64,000 bases of DNA from Solea solea. Lineage: Eukaryota; Chordata; Actinopteri; Pleuronectiformes; Soleidae. Where the stretch lies: NCBI RefSeq assembly GCF_958295425.1, contig NC_081146.1, positions 7,317,649 through 7,381,648 on the forward strand, written 5' to 3'. Both the position numbers and the translations under genes were made by a program. Position 1 is the first letter of the stretch. Each line of letters opens with the position of its first letter. Under the pieces are notes generated by a model. It made no database searches, was not told the DNA's origin, and saw nothing but the letters and a program-made list of their open reading frames with translations. Of this stretch, positions 12,181 through 38,140 are shown one piece after another.

Positions 12181-15100
12181 CTGGGGAAATTTGCAAGGAA
12201 AAAATGTACAGACTGTTGCTTGAATTGTGAGCTGTGTGGGCCTCAAACTCTCTGTGCAGGCTGTTTAGTTTCCAGTGCAGCCTCGGAGCAGAGACTCCTC
12301 TCTGAATCTATTTCAGAGCCAGAATTACAGGCAGCAATTACAGCCCTGTTTATCCCCTCTACCTCTCTCCATGGCTGGTAATCCAGGCTGGTTAACCTCT
12401 TCCACCTCCTCGCTCCACAGACGCCTGTCCTCTTCACTTTAAATTCCCCCATTTTTCAAAAAATGATCCTCCTGTTCACTCATGATAAAGATATGCTTGA
12501 AAAATGTGATGATGCTATAGAAGGTCAACAAAACAAAATCTGACACAAGATGAAGGGAAGGTTTCAGGTGTTACTTTGACGGACAATTCCTCACAATTAT
12601 ATTCAGCAAATTGTGATAATGGAGTCATGGGAGATGCTTCGGCTCTCATTAGCAGCCAGAGTAGAAACACATGACCACGACTACTGTTTCTTTTCTCCTG
12701 TCTTTCTGTAATGGTTCCAGTATCCACATTCAAGTTTTTACACAGGCTTGTTTCTAAATTAATTTGGTAAAATAAAAGGCCTAGAGTGAGACTCCCTCAA
12801 GGAGAAGGATGAATTAGCCCCACCTCATTTTAGAAATGACTACTGGGTGTAACAACTTATGATTGGGGCTTCATGGATTAGGCTTGATGGAGATGATGTA
12901 AAATGTAAAATGGGCACATATTGAACAAGGCTCTGTCTGTGATGTGTCAATTTCAGAAGGAGTGGATCAAATACACTTTAAAGAGCAACAAAAATTGCTT
13001 ATGTGATTTTCCAACAGCCGCGATACACAGTGGTTTTATTAAATGGGCTGAGATGGGTCTAATGAAAGTAAATCGGTTATTTGAAGGCAGAACCATCAAA
13101 TCATCATCCACTCAGCTACAAGCCCAGTATGACATCACCTCTGAAAACATGTTCAGGGATTTACAAATACGTCATTATCTGGTTTCACATTAAGAATTGT
13201 ATACAATTAAAAAGACAACATTAATAATATCCTGATATGACAGAAATTCAAATCCACATTGATGATGTGATGTGAATGAATGACGTGAAGATTTGCTTTA
13301 TTAGGAGATTTCTCACACATTTGTGGGGATTGTCTTACAAACTCACTGGGGGAAGGTAAAAAAAGAAATAGGTAAAATTCTTAACCAGTTTCCTTTTTTT
13401 ATCCTTTGTGTCCATTTTTCCATGTCATTATTATAAGTACAGTAAATAGGTGTTTGGTTAATTTTAATTATATGTACACGTATATTGCACTTCTATGGGC
13501 ACATATGTGGACTTTTGCATGGATGTATATTCATGTTTGTACATATTTATAGAGATATATGTATATCAACCAACGTGTCATTTTTCAATGGATGCTGTTG
13601 TGAGACAAGAAAAAGTGTTTTATAAAAGTCAAAACTAAATAAATGACGACGATATTGTGCAAGTTGATACTTCTTCCTATATAAACGCACACATCTCATT
13701 ATTAAAGTAACATCGCCATCTAGTGGACACTTGCTGGATAAGTGTCTCTTCATCTAAAACCTCCACTGGTGAACACATGGTTAGAAATACATCATCCATG
13801 TGTGTAAAGGAGACAGAAGCAGATGCAGCAGTGGCTGTGATCTGATCTCATGTGGACTATATTCACTCACACATCCATGTATGTTTCATCAAGAGGCAGA
13901 TATTTAACTATCCATTTATTTACAAGCTTAACCTTGCATCTGCGTAGATATGGAATTAAACTACAGGAAGTGCAGAAGTAGGAGGTAGAGGCAGAACAGC
14001 CACACTTACTCAGTTTCACAATCACACATTTTTAATTTTTTTTTACCACACACCACTGCTGAAACTGAGTTGCCAAACATTTAAATTTCCAAAACCTCAG
14101 AGATAATGAGTCTAAATCTAAATCACCAAGTTCATGTCCAAAATATAATCTGTTATGAAGAAAATAAACCTGTTCCAACAAATTTAAACAAAAGTGAATA
14201 ATTGTGGGGACAAATAGGATTTTGTTTTGTTATGACATCAAATTTCCGAAATTCAGAATATTTTTTACAATAAAAACATAAACCCTTGAAATAAAAACAG
14301 TTTCTTCATTCTGCTAGTTACATTCAGGGGATATTGTATTGGCTGGTTCCTGCATCTTTTTTTCTGCTAGTGTGTGGGAGGCTTTGCAAAGCATTAAAAA
14401 TACAGCACTCTTGTGTAGGAAAATATTCAGAAATTGAAATTGAACCAAATATTATATGTATACATATATTATATATATAATATATAACACCAAATGTATT
14501 TAATCTTTGTTTTTTTTTAATGACTATAGTAAAAAGCCCATCAAGTTAAGGCCTGAAAGTTAATGAGGTTGTATTTCAGTTTAAGAGGAAGTAAATCCAG
14601 ATTACAGTTTGGATTAAATGGGTCAATTTAAGGTTTTACTTTAAATAATAAAATCTAATAATTCTTACGATTTGTTTTTCCAAAGTACTTCACTGTTGAC
14701 GCTACACTTCTAGGGATCCTAAGCAACAATCCCAACAAGCTGCATAACTGTGATTTCACACAGTGTTGAAAAATAATTTAGAGTTGAATTAGAAATCATC
14801 TGCTATGTTGCCAGTATACTTACCCATGATAGCCTTTATAGTGTTAGAACAACACTCATGTACAGGCCTGAAAGACACAATCAGATGCACAAATAAGCTC
14901 ATATTTCATCACACTCCACAAGATGATATCTAAATCCACTTTATTCTTTCATCTAAATATACACCATCTTCATCAACATCACCATCTATGGCTGTTATGA
15001 ATACTATCACAATCATTACCTTCAGTGCCACACTCCAGACCATCATTTTGACAACATTATTAGCTATTTTGTTCCTGTTCAAAAGCTAAAGCTGTGATAA

Positions 15101-16068
15101 ATAAAAAATAAAACATTTGGTCCTTTAATATAGTCTAGGCAACATGGTATCAGGGATTAAGACAGAAATGCCTTGTTGCTACGCACACAAAACATCAAAC
15201 ATCACTGAATATGGCGCCGACACTGTCATCGGACGACGGAGAAAGGAGACCGCCAACTGAACATGAGGCCGATGGCAGCAGAGAGCAAAGTGTTAGGCAA
15301 TCTGAGGAAAAGGGAGCGAGTCTGTGAGAGTCAAAGAAGCAGTTAGCAACTAGAGCTGTGAAATCAGATGAAAGGCAGCGAAACAAATAAGAGATGAAAG
15401 ATAAAGAGGATGATGAGTGAGGGAAGTATAACAACAGACCCACAGAGAGGCACATATTTACAGTACAGGGAGCCAGGTGGAACAGAATTAAATGAACTAC
15501 AGTGCACAGCAGAGCAGTATTGTGTGTCACACAAAAACACAATTTACAGAAGTCGTCAGAGTGAACATGTAGGGTTAAAAGGTTTGTCTTCTTCAAAAAC
15601 TAAACACCACACACACCTGGGACAACAAAACTACAGTGGACTCCTCCTAATTATTAAAAGAAACTATATATATATATATATATTTAGGCATTGATTTTAC
15701 AGTTATTTTTAAAGGTGAAGAATGGGAGGCAACAGGGAGGTGGAGCGGAAACCAGAAAGTGTCTGCTCTATTGCCAGCATTTTGAGATCACAATACACAT
15801 TCTTCTTCACAGCAGAAAGACTGTTATTTTCTGTCACTGTCTCTTCCCATTCCATGATGAGAGTCTTGCATGTTTCACATGTATTGCTGTTTTTAATCTT
15901 TGAGTATCAGCAATTGCTTAATCCTGTTTTTACTGCGTACATTTCCACTTCAGCTCCCCTGCCTGCTCACAACAATCACTAACACAGATATGTTTGACTA
16001 GCCACAACACAAAGTCCAGCATCCTCTGATATTTTCCTACATTTCCTGCATTACATGTTGGCAGGCAA

Positions 16069-29981
<13,913 letters not shown>

Positions 29982-31400
29982 CCCAACTCAGGGTGGAGGG
30001 GGAGGAGGAGGTTGAAGGGAGGGTTAATATAACCTGTAACTCCTGTGCCCTCAGGGAAACTATTGTTAAGTCCTGTGAACCTGCTAGATTACATAGGTGA
30101 GTGAGTCAGTGTCAAATCTGAATGACAAAGTGAGGATGTGTAGAAGAAAGTCTGCTCATTCACTCACAACTTCACCCTCTCACCTCCTCCCTTACCTCGA
30201 TGTCCTTGGAGAAAGCCCCGAGTCAACATTAAATCCTTCAGGCTGCTGATGACAGTGACACCAGCAGCCCCACTTTTAACCTCTTTTCTCCTAAAATGGT
30301 TTGTCCTCACAGAAGTCACTGAAACAATAGTCCTCCTTCCTTGTCCTTGAAACGCAGCTCTCCGCCCGAGGCCCTCCTCCCTCTCCTCTCCACAGCCGCC
30401 CTCAGCGCTCCGACACCGGTCATGTTGGCACCGGATTCCTGGTCTTTTGGAGATAACGGAGCTCGCCGCTGATTGGCCGCCGGTGTTGCTTTTGTGTAGT
30501 ATATATGTCCAGACTGCTCGCCCTCACCCTTTCACGCTTTTGCTATTTTCACCATATATCATTATGTAAGAGGTGATGTGAGCGCTAAGGTGACAGAGTG
30601 AGGGGACACATTCACGCGCGGCTGAATGACAAGGACACTTGATCCTCTGTCAGGTTGTTAATGGACAAAAGGGACACATGTAACAAAAGGCACGCACGCA
30701 CACGCGGACTCTCAAACTGATTCATCCTGACACGCATCGTCATTAAGCACAATCACGCACACATTAAAACACATGCAGGGACACAAGAGACAGAGGACCA
30801 GGTCAAATCATCCATACTCTGTAGTCCATGTCCTCACCCACTTCACGACACCATGTCATTTTCAGCATCCGCGCAGTAAAAATCACGCTCATCGTGACGG
30901 GAGGCGCGCCGAAATGTTGCCTATACACCCGAGACTGAAGCGCACACAGAGGAGACACCAGTGGATCCACACGCGCAGCAGCAGCCGCGGGGTTTTTGCC
31001 TAAACTGACGTAGAAAAGAACTTGAGTCAAGTGTTCAGAGTCTGACGTCCAAAATCTCCTGTTGTCTCATCTGCAGAGTGTCCTCACTTCTGACGACTTT
31101 CAATGACATAGTGTCCAGACATGGATGCGCCGGCGTCCTTTCCTCCTTTGTTACGCCGCCAATGACAGGAAACAGGGCTCTGCACTTCAATGAAAACACG
31201 CTCCACCGAGAGAGAAAGCGGTGAGCTCTGACGCCTCATTCAAAAATCGAAAATAAAACAACTTGTTGAGCTGCCATGAGGCGGCAGCTGCATCGCACGG
31301 ACGCTCAGCGGCGACGAAGTCCAGCTTCTATTCACTTCTTTCTCTGACTCAACACTCAGGAGCTCGAGCGGCATGCAAATATATTATTAAATAAATCAAT
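29982..31400 (-). promoter_or_regulatory. CpG-rich region upstream of hcn3, probable 5' UTR and promoter
   Basis: The sequence upstream of the hcn3 start codon is locally rich in CpG (30350-30490 and 30880-31350), in contrast to the AT-rich flanks. An inverted CCAAT box (ATTGG, 30472-30476) and a TATATA stretch (about 30500-30506) are visible. Their order suits plus-strand transcription better than minus-strand, so they are not proof of the hcn3 start site. That this is the hcn3 promoter is inferred from position. No coding exon was found here. A TA microsatellite lies at 31798-31822. Confidence 0.45.
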
Positions 31401-31924
31401 GTGCACATGAATGGTCTGGATCCAATCGGCCTGTTGCCATGGCATCCGCATCCCTCATCATCATCATCCTTCCCCCAAAGGCCGCATGCCCGGCCGGCAT
31501 GAAGCACGCACGCATCCCTCGCAGGTACAGGTCGCGCGTCATGCTCTCTCACCAATACAGAGAGGGAGCGCGTGATGGAGAGTGATGTGGAAACTTTATT
31601 CAAATATTTGGAGAGAAAAAAAAGCGAGTCTCCTCCTAAACAGCCGTGGGGTGAAAGTTGAGAAAAGAAGGAAAAAAAACACAATGAAAAAGAACAATCA
31701 ACTAATTATTATGTTTTATCTCAAATGAAATTAAGTTTTATGCCTCTGGAATAATAAACACACATAGATAGGATGGCAGTTAATTAAAATATACTATAAC
31801 TATATATATATATATATATACTATAATTGTGTTGCTATTTTTATATAAAATACACAAAGAGTTAATTAATTTGGCAGCCTGTTAATTTGTCTCCTTGCAG
31901 AAAGAGTAAACACAATTAACAGAT

Positions 31925-32180
31925 TTTACAGCCCACTTTGAGGTGGTAAATTGGCACTTTGCACAGCAGCCATTTCACAGGCTACAGCAGGAGAATCACA
32001 GGTGTAGAACAAATAAAATGACTGATGGCTGAGGTCCATTTAGCTCTTCAGGGTGCATGCTGCTTCACTGTCACACTGTCCTGAGTTGCATTAAGTAAAC
32101 AGAGCCCTCATTAATGTGATCACTAACGTTTGTGCTTCTCCTGCTTAAATATGTCAAAATGTCTGCTCTGCAAAGGACAC
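31925..32180 (+). repeat. Dispersed repeat, copy 2 (first copy at 955-1190)
   Basis: Same ordered blocks as 955-1190, starting GCACTTTGCACAGCAGCCATTT and ending GTGCTTCTCCTGCT. It lies between hcn3 and pklr. Confidence 0.7.
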
Positions 32181-32976
32181 ATTCAATTCAGTTTTGATGA
32201 TTTTACAATTACAGCTGTATTTCATGATGAAGATTTTAGGCTTACAACATTAAAATGTCGTACAAAGTATAATGCATTATCATAAATGAACGCACAAATA
32301 GTAAATAGCTAATAGTATAAATCCAAGCAGCTCAATGTGGCCTTGCTTCTTGCAGGATGATGCATCAATAATAATAGTAATCTACGACCACGGGAGTCAT
32401 TTGGACGCATAAAGATGAAAGTCCCGCGTTTGAAAGATTAAGTGCCATTAAGACGACCACAAAGATATTTACAGTGGACGATCTGCTCGGTCTGTGTAAG
32501 AGTGGCTATTAGAGGTTGAGATAAACTGCAGGAAGAGGATTTGAGACACATTAGCACTGGAAAGGAAACACCAAAGGAGGAGGAGGATGCCTGCGGAAGA
32601 AAGGCGAGGACGTCACATACAGTAAAAGACCATCAGATAGAAAGAGGGATATAATTAGTTTATGAGGGAACCGTATGCAGATGTGGGCATCTGGGTCATC
32701 TCAGTGGACAAAAGGAGGTGTGGTCCAATCCCCGCCATCTCTGCTCATAAAAGCCAAAAGAATGGCACGGCCACAGAGATGAGCTGAGGACTATGGGCAG
32801 AAGATTAAAGCCTTATCTCTCCATTCTTGACGTCTGCTAATAACGATATGCTTCAATAACGTCCGACAAAGACAATATTCATGTTTAATTCACTACTAAT
32901 CTCTCAAATGGAAGAATATAAATGAAGAGGCTGGGTATAGCTCAATGATTACAGCGTCAGTCTCTTGTCTTCAAGT

Positions 32977-32982
32977 TTTATT
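32977..32982 (-). terminator. Candidate pklr poly(A) signal AATAAA
   Basis: The reverse complement reads AATAAA about 158 nt downstream of the pklr stop codon. It is the nearest canonical signal I found; use of it is inferred. Confidence 0.4.
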
Positions 32983-33139
32983 TAAAGGGAGTCATCGCTT
33001 CAAAACATGTTATTCACAGTTTCCAAATAAGGCACTCGGGTTTAGTAACAGTAACAGTGATGTTTCTGCAGTACGGTCATACAGGCAGTACAGTCAGTGT
33101 GTCATTCAGACTTTAGAGAGTTCAGCTCACTTCAGGTTG

Positions 33140-36100
33140 TTACTGGACACTCACTGCCCTCATGATGTTAGTGTGACCGGACCCTGGGATCCAGCCTGTC
33201 ACCACAATCACCATGTCACCTGTTTTGAAAAACCCTCTTGCTTTACCTGTGAAGGTGGACGAGAGAAACAGAGAGGTAGTGTGAGTAAAGACAATATGGA
33301 AGTACATACAATAAGAGCACACACACACACACACACACACACTGACCTATGTCCATGCCAAAGTTGACTCTGTTGTCGACATCATCGGCCCAGACAGGAG
33401 CAGGCAGAGGGTGGAAGAGGGCAGGAAACACTCCTCTCAACAGCTGGGACTGACGGGCCACCTGAAGAAAAGAGCAGTGACAAACTAGAGAAGCAATAAT
33501 TTCATTTAATGTTTAGTCTTGAGTAGTTTGCTTAACCCTTAGTGCTAACGTGGCACAGATCAGTGCTGCAGGTGGACCCTTAGTATCGTCTCAGCAATAA
33601 CACAAAAGTCATTATATGGACATCCTGGGGGGGGGGGGGGTGTTTATAGGAGACATGTTCAAGCTTTAGAAAATGCATATTCCCGTCTTCTTATGTGATG
33701 CTTTGTCAAAGTTATGATGGATATATGTACAGAAGTCACAAAATAGACAGTTTTTCTTTTATTTTTCTTCATAAAAACGAGCCATCTGTGACATGTTTCC
33801 AAATTTCACAAATTCAATCTGATTTAAAAATGTTGGACTTTTTGCTCAGGTGTGTTTGGATAAAAAATAAAAAATAAAAGTATTTTTCATTAGATTGCCA
33901 TCAAGTTGTGCTGAAGAAAAGGATATAATGGCGCATTTCCACCGGCTCTACTCGCCTCGCCACGCCACACCACGGCGCGGCACGGCATGGTTTAAGTAGA
34001 GTTTCCACTAGCATAGCACCTGGTACCAGGTACTATCTTTAGTACCTGCTCTGGCGAGGTTCCAAGCGTGCTTAAGAAGGTAGCTACTATACGATGATTG
34101 GTCAGACTGACAAATCAAGCCTAACAGCGCCAAACTGTAAATCACTTAAAACTACTTCACAATCCTAAAAACGTGGGTTAATCTCCAACAACCACAGAAG
34201 TTTGGTGTAAAGTGACTAGTCACTCGTGTGTGTGTCGCGTATAAAACGAAGTCACCGCAGTCTCACTCAGCCGCGCAGTGATGACTCCGCCCATGTTAAG
34301 TAGGTACTTTATTGTTGTGGAGATGCAACCTCATCGTGCCGTGTCTTGCCGTGCCGAGGCGAGGCGAGTAGGGCCGGTGGAAATGCGCCATAAGACACAT
34401 TCTTGTAGCCTCTGTATATACATTCAACATAGTAATGGAAAAAAGCAGTCAAAATGCTCTGTGTTCTAAGGGTCAAAGGTCCATTATGAAGCACTTGAAT
34501 GCCACTATATAGACAGTTGAGCACACATGCCAGAAAAAAATGTGACAGCTAATGCAAGTGAGCTATTGTGCCCAACCAGTCTAACTGGTCACCAATGAAA
34601 ACAGACATGTAACATTGAGTCTGTGGTAGAGGACTCAATGTTCCTTCTTCTTCATCACAGAAATGAAAGTCTAATAATAACAGCGGTGTTATTTGTCTCC
34701 TTGTTTGAAACAAATTTATTTGGAGGAAAATTCTGAGAGTCGCCTTCAGTTGGACACTTTCCACTGACATTATCTCGTGGCTCATCTCACTGTGTGTGCT
34801 GCAACATTCAAGGGCAACTTGGAAAATGAAACAGTCTGTTAATGTGACTGGGAACTGGTCGCATGAAGACAATAAATGACCGCATTTGAATGCAGCATAT
34901 TTATTAACAGGGTCTGGCTTTGGTATTCAAACGCTGGACTCATGCCAAAACAGAGGCTCTGATAACAGCAAACAGAAAAGGAGTGTGATGTCATACTCTG
35001 CTCTAAACACTTGAGTAGCCTTTAATGTTGGATCAAGACTTCATTTAGATAAATGTCTCTGTCTAGACTAATTCTATGTTTAATGTTAAGGACTCTTAGA
35101 GGCTCAAGTGTCAAACTTATAAACCCCAAAAAAAGAAACTCACCTGAAGTGGTCCCGACTGTAAACATCTTTGACATTTTAACAATCTAAAGAAATTTAA
35201 ATTTGCTGTGCAGATAAATATTATTGCTACACACATTTGCTCTGATACAACCTGCTTTATTAGATGCAAGTCGTGCACCCCAGGGAAAAATGTCTTTACA
35301 CCTCAGGAGTTTTCCACCAACAATAGTGAAACTGGCCGAATAAACACATTTTACTTAAATTACATTATGACTTTTCTTCTAATTCCACGCTGTTATTTCT
35401 GTTGTTTCAGAGTAAGATAAATAAAAGTTTTATGAAAGTGCCTTGTTTTATTGTAGAAAGTGGCTTGGCTCTTTATTTCCTCAGTGCTAGCAAAAATGGG
35501 TTATATTACAACTTATATATCGCACACTTTTATGTTTGTAAAGAAAAAGTTTGGTAAAACTTAATATCAACTCCAGGGATGAGCAACTGACTTTGGAGTA
35601 ATTATACATAGAGTCACAGTGTCATGCTTCCATGGAAGCAGCAGCAGTTCCAGATGTGCTGCTCTGACTCTGACCCCTGACCTCTGCAGATTATCCCCAC
35701 ATGAGCAACAACCATAGGTGTAAATTGACCTACTTTAAATTAGTGTGTGAGATATTTTAAACTCAAAATAAAACTCCATCAATATTCTGTCAGTGAGACT
35801 AATCTGGCATCGTTAGCACTGTCACGATTCACAACAGCAGACACTGACAGGAAATACTGACTCCATCAAATACTCTTCAGAGTGGAGGGTGAGTAGCCAA
35901 CAATGTGGTCATGTTTCTGGGAAGACAGCGGTATTGTTTGTAAACACAAGGAGAGATCGATTTCTGAGGTGAGTTGATAGAATGTACCTGAGGACTTCTG
36001 GTGACTGCGACAATGGGACAGCGAGGCCGGTACCTGGACAGGAGATGTGCCGATCTGCAGGGACAAGGACGGAAAGTGAGTTATCACTGCTGACACACAA

Positions 36101-38092
36101 TGTTTCCACACCAGCCTCAGTGCTGCTCTTTTACCAACTGTCATTGTGTGGATCAATTGATGTGGATGTTTTGATGATGATTAATTCAATTCAGTTCAGT
36201 TTTATTTGTATAGTGCCAAATCACAACATACATTATCTCACGGCACTGCACCTTGTAAGGCAGAATCCTTTATTTAATATTATAGAGAGAAGAGAAACCC
36301 AACAGTTCACAAAGTGAGCAAGCACTAGGCACCAGTGGAGAGAGAAAAAACCCTTATGGAGGAAAATCTCTGACAGTACCAGACTCGAAAAAGTGCAGCA
36401 ACTGCCTCGACCGGTTGGGGTGAAAGGAAAGATCGGGGGCAGAGGAGAGGTGGGGGACAGGACAGTGGAACATGATGCCTTTTCATAGATCTAAATACAT
36501 AGTGACTTTAGGTGAAGTGCCTATAGAAACAACAGCAAGCTGAGCAGGCTCTTGTTGCTCACTGCAACAAATAAACCCTCTTTCATGGTCATTCAACCCT
36601 TTTTCCTGCTTTTTCCTCCTCAGTGCTGCCATAATATGGCAGCATTGATCCAAAACGAACTGCAACTGCTTGGTAGATAAACACATGTCACAGAGGATGG
36701 CAGGTTGCTGAGGGAAATGGAAGCATTTCCAATCATTATTTATTATTTTCTTCATTCTTCATATTATTTATATGAGGTCTATCACACATGGATTATGATA
36801 TATTGATGAAGAAATGTTGCAAGACTGAAAGTTAGCTTTCAAAGCAACTGACAGAAATACACTAAAAACACAAGTGGAACACAATAAACATTATGGTCCA
36901 CAACATCCTACCTCTGAAGATGCAAAGGGAGAAAACAGTGCTGCAATATTAAATCTGTACCTCTGCTCAGCTACTGAAGACTAACTCAAACCTTTAAACG
37001 TTCAAAGTGTACGTTTGTTTACCTCATTATTTGTGTCCTAAGCCAAAACATGTACGAGTTTCAGTGGGTCTTTCATGTAGCAGGTCGTTTCAACTTTTTG
37101 TTGACAGCAACATTAATGTTTCTCAGTTTCCTTATCTTAACTAAAGGGAGAGTGACCTGAATGTTATTTGTAACAAACATGAGCTTTCTACTTAGAAAAT
37201 ATGCTGCTGAGAGTCAAAAGGTTGACATCTGAACAGTAAATATGAAGATATATTGACATTCTATACCTTGTTCAGTAAATGTATATTAAAACGCTAAGAC
37301 TGAAAAGAAGTAGTCACACTTGTAAACATCATGAAATATCTTTATTGAGCTTTAAATATGCTGGTTAGTAAAACATTTAAATTTAGGATGAAATAAATAA
37401 AGAAGACTCTAGGTTCAGATGTTTAATGTCTTCAGATATAGACAACCAATTTGAGTATGTCCTTGATTTAACTCTTCTTCAATAACCATGAGCTGGATGA
37501 ATGACTAAGTAAGACTAACAAGCTATCTTTCTTTCTGATCTCTATTTCAGCTGCTGTCAGGTACATATTAAATGTTCATTTATGAAAGTAGTGCCAGATT
37601 TTAAAAGGACACGTGTTGAATGAGGTCCAGGGTTTTGCAGAATTGCCAAAATGCTCTTTAAGATGACAGGGTTAGTGTGAAGTACACACCTGCCAGAGGT
37701 TGTGAGGACTATGATGGCTCCAGCACAGCATTTGAAGGAGGACTCCACAGCTCCTATAGCTGTGACCTCTGTTGGATCAGAAGAGAGAGGAGTGAGGCGG
37801 CGCAACTCCTCGAATAGCTGGTGGTGGAAAATGGCCGCCTCTGCTTCCCTGCAGATCTGACAGACACAGAGCAGTGAGCGGGATTATCAGGAAAGGCGCC
37901 AGAATGAACAGAATCAGACTGCACGCACAGAAAACACATACCGAGTGCATCATTGCGACGGCCTCTACAGGAAACAGTCCCTTGGCTGTTTCCCCGGATA
38001 GCATCACACAGTCGGCTCCATCCAGCACAGCGTTGGCGACGTCACTGCCCTCTGCTCTAGTTGGCCTTGGGTGGGCCACCATGCTCTCCAGC

Positions 38093-38140
<48 letters not shown>

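Larger units (their letters stand above)
10000..16068. other. Intergenic stretch downstream of hcn3
   Basis: No conserved coding exon was recognised. It contains a repeat-like segment at about 10390-10800, the tRNA-headed repeat at 11430-11730, another dispersed repeat at 12075-12180, an AT-palindrome at 14455-14490 and a TA run at 15664-15683. A short plus-strand frame with a good ATG context at 15211-15327 (38 codons, Glu/Ser/Arg-rich) is visible but has no recognisable relative. The hcn3 3' UTR must occupy the part just below 16069. Confidence 0.55.

Noticed and set aside
15195..15596. 133-codon minus-strand open frame downstream of hcn3
   Set aside because: Composition-driven Leu/Ser/Cys-rich frame, no recognisable domain, no splice context.
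32930..33000. tRNA-like A box (TAGCTCAATGATTA)
   Set aside because: No B box (GGTTCGAAT) at proper distance and no cloverleaf pairing.
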